This document shows, piece by piece, positions 1-7,650 of a stretch of DNA of 20,288 nt. How positions within the stretch are numbered: position 1 is the stretch's first letter; every line of letters starts with the position of its first letter. The notes beneath the pieces are model-generated. The model searched no databases. It saw only the letters and a list, made by a program, of their open reading frames with translations, and was not told where the DNA came from. Where the stretch lies: NCBI GenBank assembly GCA_964632485.1, contig CAZWDO010000019.1, positions 59,872-80,159 of the forward strand. The letters run 5' to 3'. Made by a program: the position numbers and the translations under genes. The stretch comes from CAZWDO01 sp964632485 [NCBI: uncultured bacterium]. Lineage in GTDB: Bacteria > JAGOEH01.

Positions 1-946
1 TGAAATCCAATACAGCCGCGCTTATCGATTTTTTCAAAGCATCAAACTGTACATCCGGACAATATTTTTCCAGATTCAGGTCCGCGATACGATTTTTAAT
101 TTCATCCGTATCAAGCAGGCGCTGAATTTTAAAAAGGATTTCCCCTTCTTCTGAAAGATTACTGGAATAGCAATCAAGAGTGACATCCACTTTTTCATCC
201 GTATTTTCAATATTAATTGGTTCGGTGACATAAAAAATTGAATGTGTCCAGAGTTTATGCACAATATCGTAGAAATTGGGGAATTTATGCGGGATGATTT
301 TAAAACGGGCATTGAACCAGACATATAACGCGCTACCTATTAACATGATTGCTAATAGCAAAAAAATCACAAAATAGACCATCCCCAGATTATAGAGAAA
401 AGCCGAAAATCCTTTTCTAACCAGCTTAATTGAGCTTTCGATATTTTGCGGTGAAAACTCCTTATCAATCAGCGCCAAATCGATTCCATTCCGCAATTCA
501 TAATCCGATTCCTTGATCGAAAACTTCGGCAGTTCCATTGCCAATACCGGGGTTTTATTATCTGCTTTTAAAGGAGCCGCCGTATCCACTATTATCGTAC
601 CGCTGGAATTGATTGTATAATACAGCGCGCCATTAGCTTTACAGGAAAACTTCCAGGTGGACATGGTTTCGCAGATGTAGCTGAACAGAAAATCAGTTCC
701 CCCACGGGGCGAATTGATATCCACCGTACAAACTGCTATATCGGAATCAGAGAAAAGTAAGGCGCAGATAAGCGTCCCCGGCATTTTATCCGGATTCTTT
801 TCCTTATCCGCAACCTGTTTTTGCAGTTCCGACAGAACCAGCGTTTTCCCCTCTTTTACCACAAATGGCTGTTTAGTTTGAGCCAGGGTCAAATTCATAC
901 CTAAAATAAGAACCGAAAATACAAATAAACCGAATACTCTTTTCAT
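1..946 (-). CDS. Probable third ExbB/TolQ-like protein, N-terminal 315 codons (cut by left window edge)
   Basis: The frame is open from ATG at 946 to the window edge, 315 codons with no stop. The start is 8 nt after the stop of the preceding gene and is preceded by a G-rich ribosome site (AGGGGG) overlapping that stop. A signal peptide covers residues 1-22 (hydrophobic core ending LTLA, then QTKQ). A periplasmic domain at about 56-122 shares PG, a Cys, GGT, 'TWKF' and 'SGTI' with residues 64-132 of the ExbB-like protein at 7651-9120. One membrane segment lies at about 186-211 and is followed by a cytoplasmic stretch. That order (signal peptide, periplasmic TonB-C-like domain, TM1, cytoplasmic region) matches the 489-aa ExbB-like protein. 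The diagnostic TM2/TM3 channel hairpin would lie outside the window, so the ExbB assignment is inference from paralogy. It is co-transcribed with the upstream genes. Confidence 0.75.
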   Translation of the reverse strand, partial: MKRVFGLFVFSVLILGMNLTLAQTKQPFVVKEGKTLVLSELQKQVADKEKNPDKMPGTLICALLFSDSDIAVCTVDINSPRGGTDFLFSYICETMSTWKFSCKANGALYYTINSSGTIIVDTAAPLKADNKTPVLAMELPKFSIKESDYELRNGIDLALIDKEFSPQNIESSIKLVRKGFSAFLYNLGMVYFVIFLLLAIMLIGSALYVWFNARFKIIPHKFPNFYDIVHKLWTHSIFYVTEPINIENTDEKVDVTLDCYSSNLSEEGEILFKIQRLLDTDEIKNRIADLNLEKYCPDVQFDALKKSISAAVLDF

Positions 947-954
947 GCTACCCC

Positions 955-3900
955 CTATTTCTTGTAATCCATCAGTTTATCAGGATAGGCGATCCATAAA
1001 CGCGGTTCAGACGAACCAAATACCCGATAGCCATGGGAACCTTCTTGCAGCGCCTGGGAATTAACCAGAGTTCCCAGTAAATTAAAGTAAAAAAGTTTAT
1101 TGGTTTTGGCATCAAGCGCATAAATCAATCCTTGCGAATCGTAAACCAAAGTAGTAGGCAAGGATAGTCCCTGCGCCCGGGCATCGCTCAATCCGTCGAA
1201 ATCGATAGGGGCCTCGTTCAAAGCCGGTAGCATTGACAATTTTCCGCTTTGCTTTTCGATAAAGTAAACCGCGCCTTGATCACCGACACATCCCGTTAAA
1301 ACTGAACTGCTTTGAAGATTGCCGTTTTCCCAGTTCAAGTTTCCGGCGCTCAGATCGGTTTTTTTGAGAACTTTAACGACTCCATCTTCTTGAATAAAAT
1401 AAATCGATTGCGTATTCTGACCGAGTGAAACCATATTAGAGATCGACGGTTTCAATTCATTGCCAAGTGGATCATTATCAACGGGCTGTCCCTTGGCGTC
1501 GTAAACGGCCAGGTTACCGGTTTGACGGTCTCCCACATAGACCATATCATTGTAGGCTAATAAAAGAGTGGGTTGGACAAATTGTTCGATGCTCAACGGA
1601 ACTTTGGCTTCATTAATTTTTACCTGATATCGGCATTGTTTATTCTTGGGCTGATACCAGATTTCTGCCTTAACCGTATTAAATTCAGCCATCGCTACCA
1701 CACTATTCTCGCCCGCAGATTGCGGAGCGCCGGGGGTAAATGTAAACTTGGGCGAAAGCTTAATTTGCATCGTTGTATTTTGCGTCAGTTTAATCACGGC
1801 GCCATAATCGAAATTTGAATTCCCGCAGGATATGGAAAGCCCGTATTTTGTACCGGCCATCAATCCATCGACAACTCCATTCATTCCGCTGATATCTTTT
1901 TCAGCTTCCACTTTACCGCTCATCAAATCCTTTACCGCAACGTGATGAGAATTGCACCCGCTGGTACTAAAATTAAGCGTCAAATTTACCGTTGTGGAAG
2001 GGGTGATAAAAGGCAACAAATTCACAGGAATTTTAGGCATAAATCCATTTTTAACCATCATGTATTTGGCGATGGTGGCGCAAAAAATACCCATTGATTC
2101 ATTGTAACCCATACCGTCAAAAGAATAGGAAGAACAGTCAAAATCACCTGTGGAAGCGGTTTGACCGCGATAATGGATTTTACAGGGTAAACAGCAGGAA
2201 TTATTTTCACAGATCATCTGGAGTTTAGAGTTATAATTACAGGAAGGACTCCCCTGACAAACAACAGCCAAAGCGGCTGCTAATTGGCAACCCCGGGGAT
2301 CGTTCCCAGAGCAACATAATTCATCGGCAATTTTTAACGCTCCATCGCAGTTGATTTTCATTGTCGCATAGATCCGAGCGACCATCCAATCTTTGTACAA
2401 TGGATCGGAATTACTCAAATTCATACCTTGCAGGACAGTGTAAGGCTTTTCCCAGGAAGCGATATTAAAACCGGCAGGCGCAACACCCCATTGCGTATTG
2501 GTTTTTTCTTCCAATAAATATTGATGATAGGCGCACCATATCTGCAACTCTTTTTTCTGATTCGGATTTAAATTTGATTTATAGGCAAAAATATAGCTGG
2601 ACAGAAAAGCATCAATACAATATAAATTACTTTTCTTCCCCTGGAAATTATCTTTAAGCTGAAGCAAATGCAGAAATGCATAGATTTGCGGCAGCAACTG
2701 GGTTTGATCAAAGTTATTCAGCACTCCTTTAAAAGGAGTTTCAATATCAGTAACAATCTGAGTTTGCAACATAGTAAATTGTGAGAAATTTTTACTATCG
2801 CGCATGGCGCTGACGGTCGCATTATTCGGGGCTTTATTTACTGCATTCAGCGCTTTAAGATAATTCTTTTCCATTTGGCTTAAAACGACGTTTTGCTGAT
2901 CAGTCGGAGTGAACCCGGCGGTATTGCTTCCATTTAAAAATTGCGTCAGCGCCAAATAGAATTGGGCGTGAGTCTTCAACGCGAAATCCGCTTTTTGATT
3001 ATTGGCAACGGAACTGAAGCGCGTTTCAGCAAGTCTTAAATAGGTAGTCGCGGTTCCCGCGCCGCCCAACCCGCGCAGGGCATAAATCAAGCCCTTTGCC
3101 CCCTCGAAAAACTGCATCAGATCATTTCCATCCGAGGGAAAGGCTACATTCGAAGGAGTAAAAGAAGTGATCAACGCGGCCATTGCCCACAGAACATCGA
3201 CTTCATCGCTAAACCCAGGACATTTAAATTTCTTTAAATCATCGACCTTCGATGCCTGATCCTTCGCTAAATCCTTAGCTATCGTCAAATTCACTCCGGC
3301 AAATTGTACTTGCTCCATCAGATCGCTATTCTTCATGGCGTTCAAGTTTAAGATTTTTTTTGACAGTAGATCAATATCATTTACAGGTACTTTAGACCCA
3401 TCCAGGCAGGTGGTGGACATGGCCAAATCACTCTGTATTTTATCAGACAATTGAAAAATACTATAAACCAATCCCAGATACTGATCCAATTCATCCTGAC
3501 CCAACCGATAAGCATTCAATCCGGAATTCAATTGAGAGGGTTGAATATTCAAGCCTTCGCTTAAAATCCGCTTAAAAAGCAATAGTGAACCACTATAGGC
3601 AAAGCGCGGCAACGCTTCTTTTTGCTGGGTACGAAGTTCCGGCATTGTCGGATTCTGCCCGGCTAAATCCTTTAAAGCATCAAAGAATTCACGATAGGAA
3701 GGCTGATTGTCAATTTGTACCGAATAGAACCAGGACCAAACATTGAGAAACGCCAGCCGGGTCTTATCGTCCGGATTGTTGTTGGCATTGCTGGCTAATT
3801 GCCGGATTTCATTACGAACCTGGCTGAAATCGTTGCTGCCTCCACGATTCCGATAAAATTTAACAATCCCATCCGCAAATTTTATATAACAGCCATAAAG

Positions 3901-4164
3901 CTTCTTTTGAAATTCATCAAAAGAACCTGAAGTTACATTGCCAAACGCGTCGATGGTAGTAACTAGCTTTTGTTTTTTACTTTCCAAGTCGCTCAGATCA
4001 TTCGTACCAGGTTCTTCAATGGAAGCAACTGTTTTTAACTGGCCCACAAAAGCGCCGAAATCGTCCGCTGTCGCCTTGGAAAAAGACTGACCGCCGGATT
4101 GGGCCATGAGCGGGATGAGCAGGCATCCGACGAGCGCCACGGCGCGAATAAAAAGTTTAATCAT
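955..4164 (-). CDS. Large secreted protein of unknown family with Cys-rich segment and C-terminal beta-propeller-like region
   Basis: This encodes 1069 aa. The start at 4164 is chosen because it gives a signal peptide (MIKLFIRAVALVGCLLIPLMA, cleavage after about residue 21) behind an AAAGGAG site 9 nt upstream. A longer in-frame start at 4344 would bury the signal peptide and overlap the previous gene by 155 nt. Residues 25-600 are mostly alpha-helical in character, with no domain I can name. Residues 606-695 hold 12 cysteines, including two CC pairs. Residues 725-805 look like a small beta-sandwich (carboxypeptidase-regulatory or PEGA-like, weak). Residues 855-1065 contain repeated 'xVYVGDRQTG', 'IYFIQEDG', 'VYFIEKQSG' and 'LIYALDAKTNKL' units, typical of NHL/PQQ-like beta-propeller blades. 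It lies between a single-pass membrane protein and a probable ExbB paralogue, so it is probably a periplasmic or outer-membrane-associated part of the same machine. Function unknown. Confidence 0.85.
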   Translation of the reverse strand: MIKLFIRAVALVGCLLIPLMAQSGGQSFSKATADDFGAFVGQLKTVASIEEPGTNDLSDLESKKQKLVTTIDAFGNVTSGSFDEFQKKLYGCYIKFADGIVKFYRNRGGSNDFSQVRNEIRQLASNANNNPDDKTRLAFLNVWSWFYSVQIDNQPSYREFFDALKDLAGQNPTMPELRTQQKEALPRFAYSGSLLLFKRILSEGLNIQPSQLNSGLNAYRLGQDELDQYLGLVYSIFQLSDKIQSDLAMSTTCLDGSKVPVNDIDLLSKKILNLNAMKNSDLMEQVQFAGVNLTIAKDLAKDQASKVDDLKKFKCPGFSDEVDVLWAMAALITSFTPSNVAFPSDGNDLMQFFEGAKGLIYALRGLGGAGTATTYLRLAETRFSSVANNQKADFALKTHAQFYLALTQFLNGSNTAGFTPTDQQNVVLSQMEKNYLKALNAVNKAPNNATVSAMRDSKNFSQFTMLQTQIVTDIETPFKGVLNNFDQTQLLPQIYAFLHLLQLKDNFQGKKSNLYCIDAFLSSYIFAYKSNLNPNQKKELQIWCAYHQYLLEEKTNTQWGVAPAGFNIASWEKPYTVLQGMNLSNSDPLYKDWMVARIYATMKINCDGALKIADELCCSGNDPRGCQLAAALAVVCQGSPSCNYNSKLQMICENNSCCLPCKIHYRGQTASTGDFDCSSYSFDGMGYNESMGIFCATIAKYMMVKNGFMPKIPVNLLPFITPSTTVNLTLNFSTSGCNSHHVAVKDLMSGKVEAEKDISGMNGVVDGLMAGTKYGLSISCGNSNFDYGAVIKLTQNTTMQIKLSPKFTFTPGAPQSAGENSVVAMAEFNTVKAEIWYQPKNKQCRYQVKINEAKVPLSIEQFVQPTLLLAYNDMVYVGDRQTGNLAVYDAKGQPVDNDPLGNELKPSISNMVSLGQNTQSIYFIQEDGVVKVLKKTDLSAGNLNWENGNLQSSSVLTGCVGDQGAVYFIEKQSGKLSMLPALNEAPIDFDGLSDARAQGLSLPTTLVYDSQGLIYALDAKTNKLFYFNLLGTLVNSQALQEGSHGYRVFGSSEPRLWIAYPDKLMDYKK

Positions 4165-4189
4165 ATTGGAACTCTCCTTTGCAATCAGA

Positions 4190-4858
4190 TTAGGATCCGC
4201 TGAGACTGCCCATAGCGGTAACGATTTTGGCCGGTAAGCCCACATATTGGCCCATGGCGTGTTTGGGAAAAATCGGAATAAAACGGGAAATCTCCCGCTC
4301 AACCGGCGGCATATCAACCATGCGAATTTTTGTACCGGGGGCAATTTCTATTTCAGGTGGGTTCTGCCCATCGACTTTGGTAAAACGCACATTGACAATA
4401 CTGGTGGCATAGTTCACCGACACATCGGCTTCAAATGCCAAATTGGCGGCATAGTTGTTCTTCTGCATCGCTTCCAACACATCACGGACATATTTATTCA
4501 ACACAGCGGAAGTGGTGGGCCTAATTTGAAAGGTAATGTTTGCCAAATCCCATTTCAGATTAAAACCAAAAGTGGGTGATGGCACTGCCGGTTGCAGTGA
4601 ATTACGTATAAAATTCAGATCAAACGCATCGCGCAAAGAACCACCGCTGACATTGGCAAACGCTGAATAACAACAAATCATGGCTTTGTTGGTCACCAAT
4701 ATCTGCGGGTCGGTACCCGGAGGAGCCGCATCGATCGCGCAAGAATTATAGGCGCAAAGAAACGAGGCGTTTTCGATTGTACGACCATAAAAAAACCATC
4801 CAACCACAACAATTAACACAATAATAACAACAAAACCGATGGTATATTTCATTTTCAT
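4190..4858 (-). CDS. Single-pass membrane-anchored periplasmic protein, unknown family
   Basis: This encodes 222 aa, starting 2 nt after the stop of the second ExbD gene with a GGGAG site overlapping that gene's end. A second Met at codon 3 is an alternative start. An uncleaved N-terminal anchor spans residues 5-24 (very hydrophobic, IVLIVVVGWFF), with the remainder predicted to be periplasmic. Cysteines 35, 40, 62 and 63 lie just after the membrane and could form disulfides. There is no acidic residue in the membrane segment, so it lacks the proton-path Asp of ExbD/TolR although its size and topology resemble an ExbD. Residues 115-195 have mixed alpha/beta character ('VNVRFTKVDG', 'IEIAPGTKIRMVD'). 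I do not recognise the family. Its position immediately behind the ExbD pair suggests a subunit or adaptor of the same complex. Confidence 0.8.
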   Translation of the reverse strand: MKMKYTIGFVVIIVLIVVVGWFFYGRTIENASFLCAYNSCAIDAAPPGTDPQILVTNKAMICCYSAFANVSGGSLRDAFDLNFIRNSLQPAVPSPTFGFNLKWDLANITFQIRPTTSAVLNKYVRDVLEAMQKNNYAANLAFEADVSVNYATSIVNVRFTKVDGQNPPEIEIAPGTKIRMVDMPPVEREISRFIPIFPKHAMGQYVGLPAKIVTAMGSLSGS

Positions 4859-4860
4859 GC

Positions 4861-5454
4861 TTATCTCCCTGTTAAATAGACGGGACTGAAGCCCTGTTTG
4901 ATTTCCACCGGCACATCCTTTAAATCGCCCAGAATTTTATCGCTCCAGAATAGTTGAGCATTCTGCTTACTCAGGAGATCATAGACATCGAAGAGATCGC
5001 CAAAGGGTTGCATAGGATGGGCGCTGATCGCTACTTTATGACCCTGACGCACCAAACTGGAGAGCGAATATTTATCCTTGAGCGCGTTGGCGCCAAAAAC
5101 ACCCGTTCCCAAAGCAGAGAGCACTCCCTGCGAAATCGACGGATTTAATCCGGATAACGAAGGATTACTGCCAATCACATTTTTTACCTGACCGACATTA
5201 TTCAGGTCCATCCAGATATAGGGTTGCGACAATTCTTTGGAGTAAAGTCGATAGATCACGACATCCACGGCCAGATTGCTTTCCGAGGCCGGTTCGTTGA
5301 TCTGCCGGGTCGTAACACGAACTCGCCCACCCTTTTCAGTAGTGCTCGTTTCGGTACTTAACGTGACCAAAAAAAATATCAGCAACAAAAAAATCATGTC
5401 AATCATCGAGGTCAGTTCCTGTTTGCGGGGTTCCGCTTTTGTTTTAAATGCCAT
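4861..5454 (-). CDS. ExbD/TolR family biopolymer transport protein (second copy)
   Basis: This encodes 197 aa. ExbD/TolR proteins dimerise inside an ExbB/TolQ pentamer and use the proton gradient to drive envelope movements. Residues 13-32 give the family hallmark: 'ELTSMIDMIFLLLIFFLVTL', with the proton-carrying Asp at residue 19 inside a single membrane segment, preceded by a short basic cytoplasmic N-terminus (KTKAEPRK). Residues 36-197 are periplasmic. The C-terminal part (about 130-195, 'HKVAISAHPMQPFGDLFDVYDLLSKQN') resembles the ExbD periplasmic fold, whose family pattern is 'V.I.aD....y..v..v.D'. The first 32 residues are nearly identical to the neighbouring ExbD, but the periplasmic parts have diverged strongly. 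The start at 5454 has an AAGGGGG site. The stop is 2 nt before the next ATG, so translational coupling is likely. Confidence 0.93.
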   Translation of the reverse strand: MAFKTKAEPRKQELTSMIDMIFLLLIFFLVTLSTETSTTEKGGRVRVTTRQINEPASESNLAVDVVIYRLYSKELSQPYIWMDLNNVGQVKNVIGSNPSLSGLNPSISQGVLSALGTGVFGANALKDKYSLSSLVRQGHKVAISAHPMQPFGDLFDVYDLLSKQNAQLFWSDKILGDLKDVPVEIKQGFSPVYLTGR

Positions 5455-5469
5455 ATCTTTCCCCCTTTC

Positions 5470-6186
5470 TTAATCCTGACCGGTATAGGTTACATTAATG
5501 AACAAATTGTCATCGCTGATGCGAACTCCCATCATCTTGTTGGGGTTCAGGCGATGATACATGTTATTCAAATCGACAATCAAACGGTAATACACATCGT
5601 TATCCATATCTAAGAAGACCTTGATACGGCGAAACTGGTTCGTGTATTTATAGTGCTCTTCCTGGCGGATTCGCATATCCGTCAGTAATTTCTCGATACG
5701 TCCGATCACTGGCAGATAGGCTTTATTGAATTTCGCCGTATCCTGGAAGAACATATCCCGGGAAGGGAGGATGAACGGATTGTATGTTTGATCCAAAAAG
5801 TCCGCTTGTTCATCCAATGTTCTGTCCTTCGTTGCTTTCGCTTTTTCTCTCAAGGCTTTGATATCCTTGGGCAGGTTTTGGTCAATCAGATCCTCATTGG
5901 AGTATAGAGAATCCAAAAAGTAAACTTTGTACTTTTGTCCAGGATCGCCCTCAATTAGCGTATCGGTCCGTTGGATAGAGATTTTAAGACTAAAACTGGT
6001 ATCTTTAATTGCGTTTTCGAATGCCGGCCGTTCTTTCTGCCGTTCGGGGATACCCGGTTTCTGATCCTCTTCCGGCTTCACTCCCGCGGCAAGTGTAACC
6101 AAAAAGAAAATCAACAACAGAAATATCATATCGATCATAGAGGTGAGCTCGCCTTTACGCAGCTCTTCTTTATTTTTAAAGGCCAT
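5470..6186 (-). CDS. ExbD/TolR family biopolymer transport protein (first copy)
   Basis: This encodes 238 aa. The N-terminus 'MAFKNKEELRKGELTSMID' leads into one membrane segment at about 14-34, with Asp19 at the proton-path position of ExbD (Asp25 in E. coli ExbD). The periplasmic part is longer than usual for the family (about 140 aa total in E. coli ExbD). It includes a charged, probably helical stretch at about 100-135 (KDIKALREKAKATKDRTLDE) before a C-terminal region at 160-236 that contains 'RIKVFLDMDNDVYYRLIVDL', consistent with the terminal ExbD alpha/beta fold. The start at 6186 is 11 nt after the stop of the second ExbB-like gene, and its GAGGAG site overlaps that stop. It presumably works as the partner of one or both adjacent ExbB-like proteins. 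Confidence 0.93.
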   Translation of the reverse strand: MAFKNKEELRKGELTSMIDMIFLLLIFFLVTLAAGVKPEEDQKPGIPERQKERPAFENAIKDTSFSLKISIQRTDTLIEGDPGQKYKVYFLDSLYSNEDLIDQNLPKDIKALREKAKATKDRTLDEQADFLDQTYNPFILPSRDMFFQDTAKFNKAYLPVIGRIEKLLTDMRIRQEEHYKYTNQFRRIKVFLDMDNDVYYRLIVDLNNMYHRLNPNKMMGVRISDDNLFINVTYTGQD

Positions 6187-6197
6187 GGTGCGCTCCT

Positions 6198-7640
6198 CTA
6201 TTTCCTGGTTTCTGGGGTTGACGATGCGGATTGATCCGCATCATTTGCTTTGAACTTAAATTGAATCTCGTTCATAAAATCCACAAAGAGGGAGGACACG
6301 GCATCTAATCGCCATTTAATGAAATAGTAGGCAAACATCATGGGGATGCCGATTAAAAGACCAAAAATAGTTGTATAAAGCGCGACATTGATACCGCCGG
6401 CCAACGTTGGAATCAAACTTCCACGATCGGCTAAAGTCCCGCCGGCAATATTGCCAAATGCCTGGGCAATTCCTACAACTGTTCCTAACAGACCCAGCAT
6501 GGGCGCCACACCGCTGATATTCCAAAAGTAATCCAGGTTCAGAATATTGCTCATCCATCCCAATAAGCGGTTATTAAAATGTCTCGCCTTTTTCGACTCC
6601 AGTTCATTGATCACTCGCGTGTCGAAATAGGTGTGGAATTGAATGTTGCGCGACCAGTGGTTTTTATAGCGCCAGCTTCGCATCAGACTGTCATAAAGCA
6701 TTTTCTGAAATAACGGGGAAGCTTTTTCCACATTCAAAACCAATTTGCTCACATCTTTAAAATTATCGATGGTGGGCTGGTTAAAAAAAACATTCAAAGC
6801 CTGACGAATTTTTGCCACATCAACTTGTTTCAAAGTGGTTGCATTAAATTTTATCTGGCTTAAAACATCCATAAAAATTAAAAAAAGAAGTACGCCGACA
6901 AGTCCCAAAAAGGCAATAACTACCGCAATAAGTCCCCCAAGCTTGAAAGATTGGATAATATTTTCATCTACCCATGCTTTAAAACCAAAAGGCGACTGCG
7001 TAATTTCACGCTTGATTAAACCAACATTATGGGGCTTTTGCTCCATCTCGGTTCCTTGAAAATTCTTCAGCGTATCGTAAACAATAACGACTTCGTTCGG
7101 TCCCGGGCGAATACCGATAATTTTATCGGCAGCCGGAGCGAATCGGACGGTTACAGTTTGTTTTTTTAGGGTATCCGAGCAGGTGTATGAATCCCGATTT
7201 TTCCATGTAACAATCACCTGATAGGCGCCGTAATGATTGATATCCTTGAGTCCGTTGATATCCTCAGGAATGCGAATTCCCTGTTTGTCCGGCGTTAAAT
7301 CCAGATTAAACGTCGTTTTCACGCTGGTCAGATTATTAGCGTCATCGACGCTGTCCCCGGCAAGTACCGTCAATCCGACCTTAATTCCGGGATCCGAATT
7401 CAATTTAAGCATTAGATTCTTTTCGAATGGCAAAACCAACTTGGCAGTATCCAGATAATTATTGGCCACCGGATCATAGGCGGAAAATTTCCAATAAAGA
7501 CTGCATGCAACCACCTTATTATCCTGGAACAAGGGAGCCAGCTTATCAATAGCCAGACGAACTTCCAGGTTGGGTTGCTGCGCCATCATTTTTAACGGAA
7601 TCAGCAGAAAAAATAATAGGAAAAGCCATTGAAAACGCAT
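6198..7640 (-). CDS. MotA/TolQ/ExbB proton channel family protein with N-terminal periplasmic FN3-like domain
   Basis: This encodes 480 aa. The start at 7640 is preceded by a perfect AAGGAGG (7646-7652) that overlaps the previous gene's stop. The upstream ATG at 7694 is rejected because it hides the signal peptide. Order: signal peptide 1-20 (ending KMMA), periplasmic region 21-230, TM1 about 234-257, cytoplasmic loop 258-370, TM2 about 372-396 and TM3 about 412-440. TM2 carries 'VAPMLGLLGTVVGIAQAF' and TM3 'GGINVALYTTIFGLLIGIP', the ExbB/TolQ channel signature. Thr387 and Thr424 match the conserved channel threonines. The TM3 Glu of E. coli ExbB (Glu176) is replaced by Val419. Residues 42-115 ('VVACSLYWKF...DTAKLVLPF') resemble an FN3 domain of the secreted protein at 11072-14479. 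Expected role: proton-conducting stator subunit with the ExbD proteins encoded downstream. Confidence 0.93.
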   Translation of the reverse strand: MRFQWLFLLFFLLIPLKMMAQQPNLEVRLAIDKLAPLFQDNKVVACSLYWKFSAYDPVANNYLDTAKLVLPFEKNLMLKLNSDPGIKVGLTVLAGDSVDDANNLTSVKTTFNLDLTPDKQGIRIPEDINGLKDINHYGAYQVIVTWKNRDSYTCSDTLKKQTVTVRFAPAADKIIGIRPGPNEVVIVYDTLKNFQGTEMEQKPHNVGLIKREITQSPFGFKAWVDENIIQSFKLGGLIAVVIAFLGLVGVLLFLIFMDVLSQIKFNATTLKQVDVAKIRQALNVFFNQPTIDNFKDVSKLVLNVEKASPLFQKMLYDSLMRSWRYKNHWSRNIQFHTYFDTRVINELESKKARHFNNRLLGWMSNILNLDYFWNISGVAPMLGLLGTVVGIAQAFGNIAGGTLADRGSLIPTLAGGINVALYTTIFGLLIGIPMMFAYYFIKWRLDAVSSLFVDFMNEIQFKFKANDADQSASSTPETRK

Positions 7641-7650
7641 AATGGCCTCC

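Noticed and set aside
4123-4134. Possible lipobox LVGC at residues 11-14 of the 1069-aa protein
   Set aside because: The hydrophobic core before the Cys is too short (six residues after Arg7) and the hydrophobic stretch continues past it to LMA, fitting an ordinary signal peptidase I site better.
4165-4344. 60-codon in-frame upstream extension of the 1069-aa gene
   Set aside because: It would overlap the end of the preceding gene by 155 nt, place the signal peptide internally and ignore the good AAAGGAG site before the ATG at 4164.
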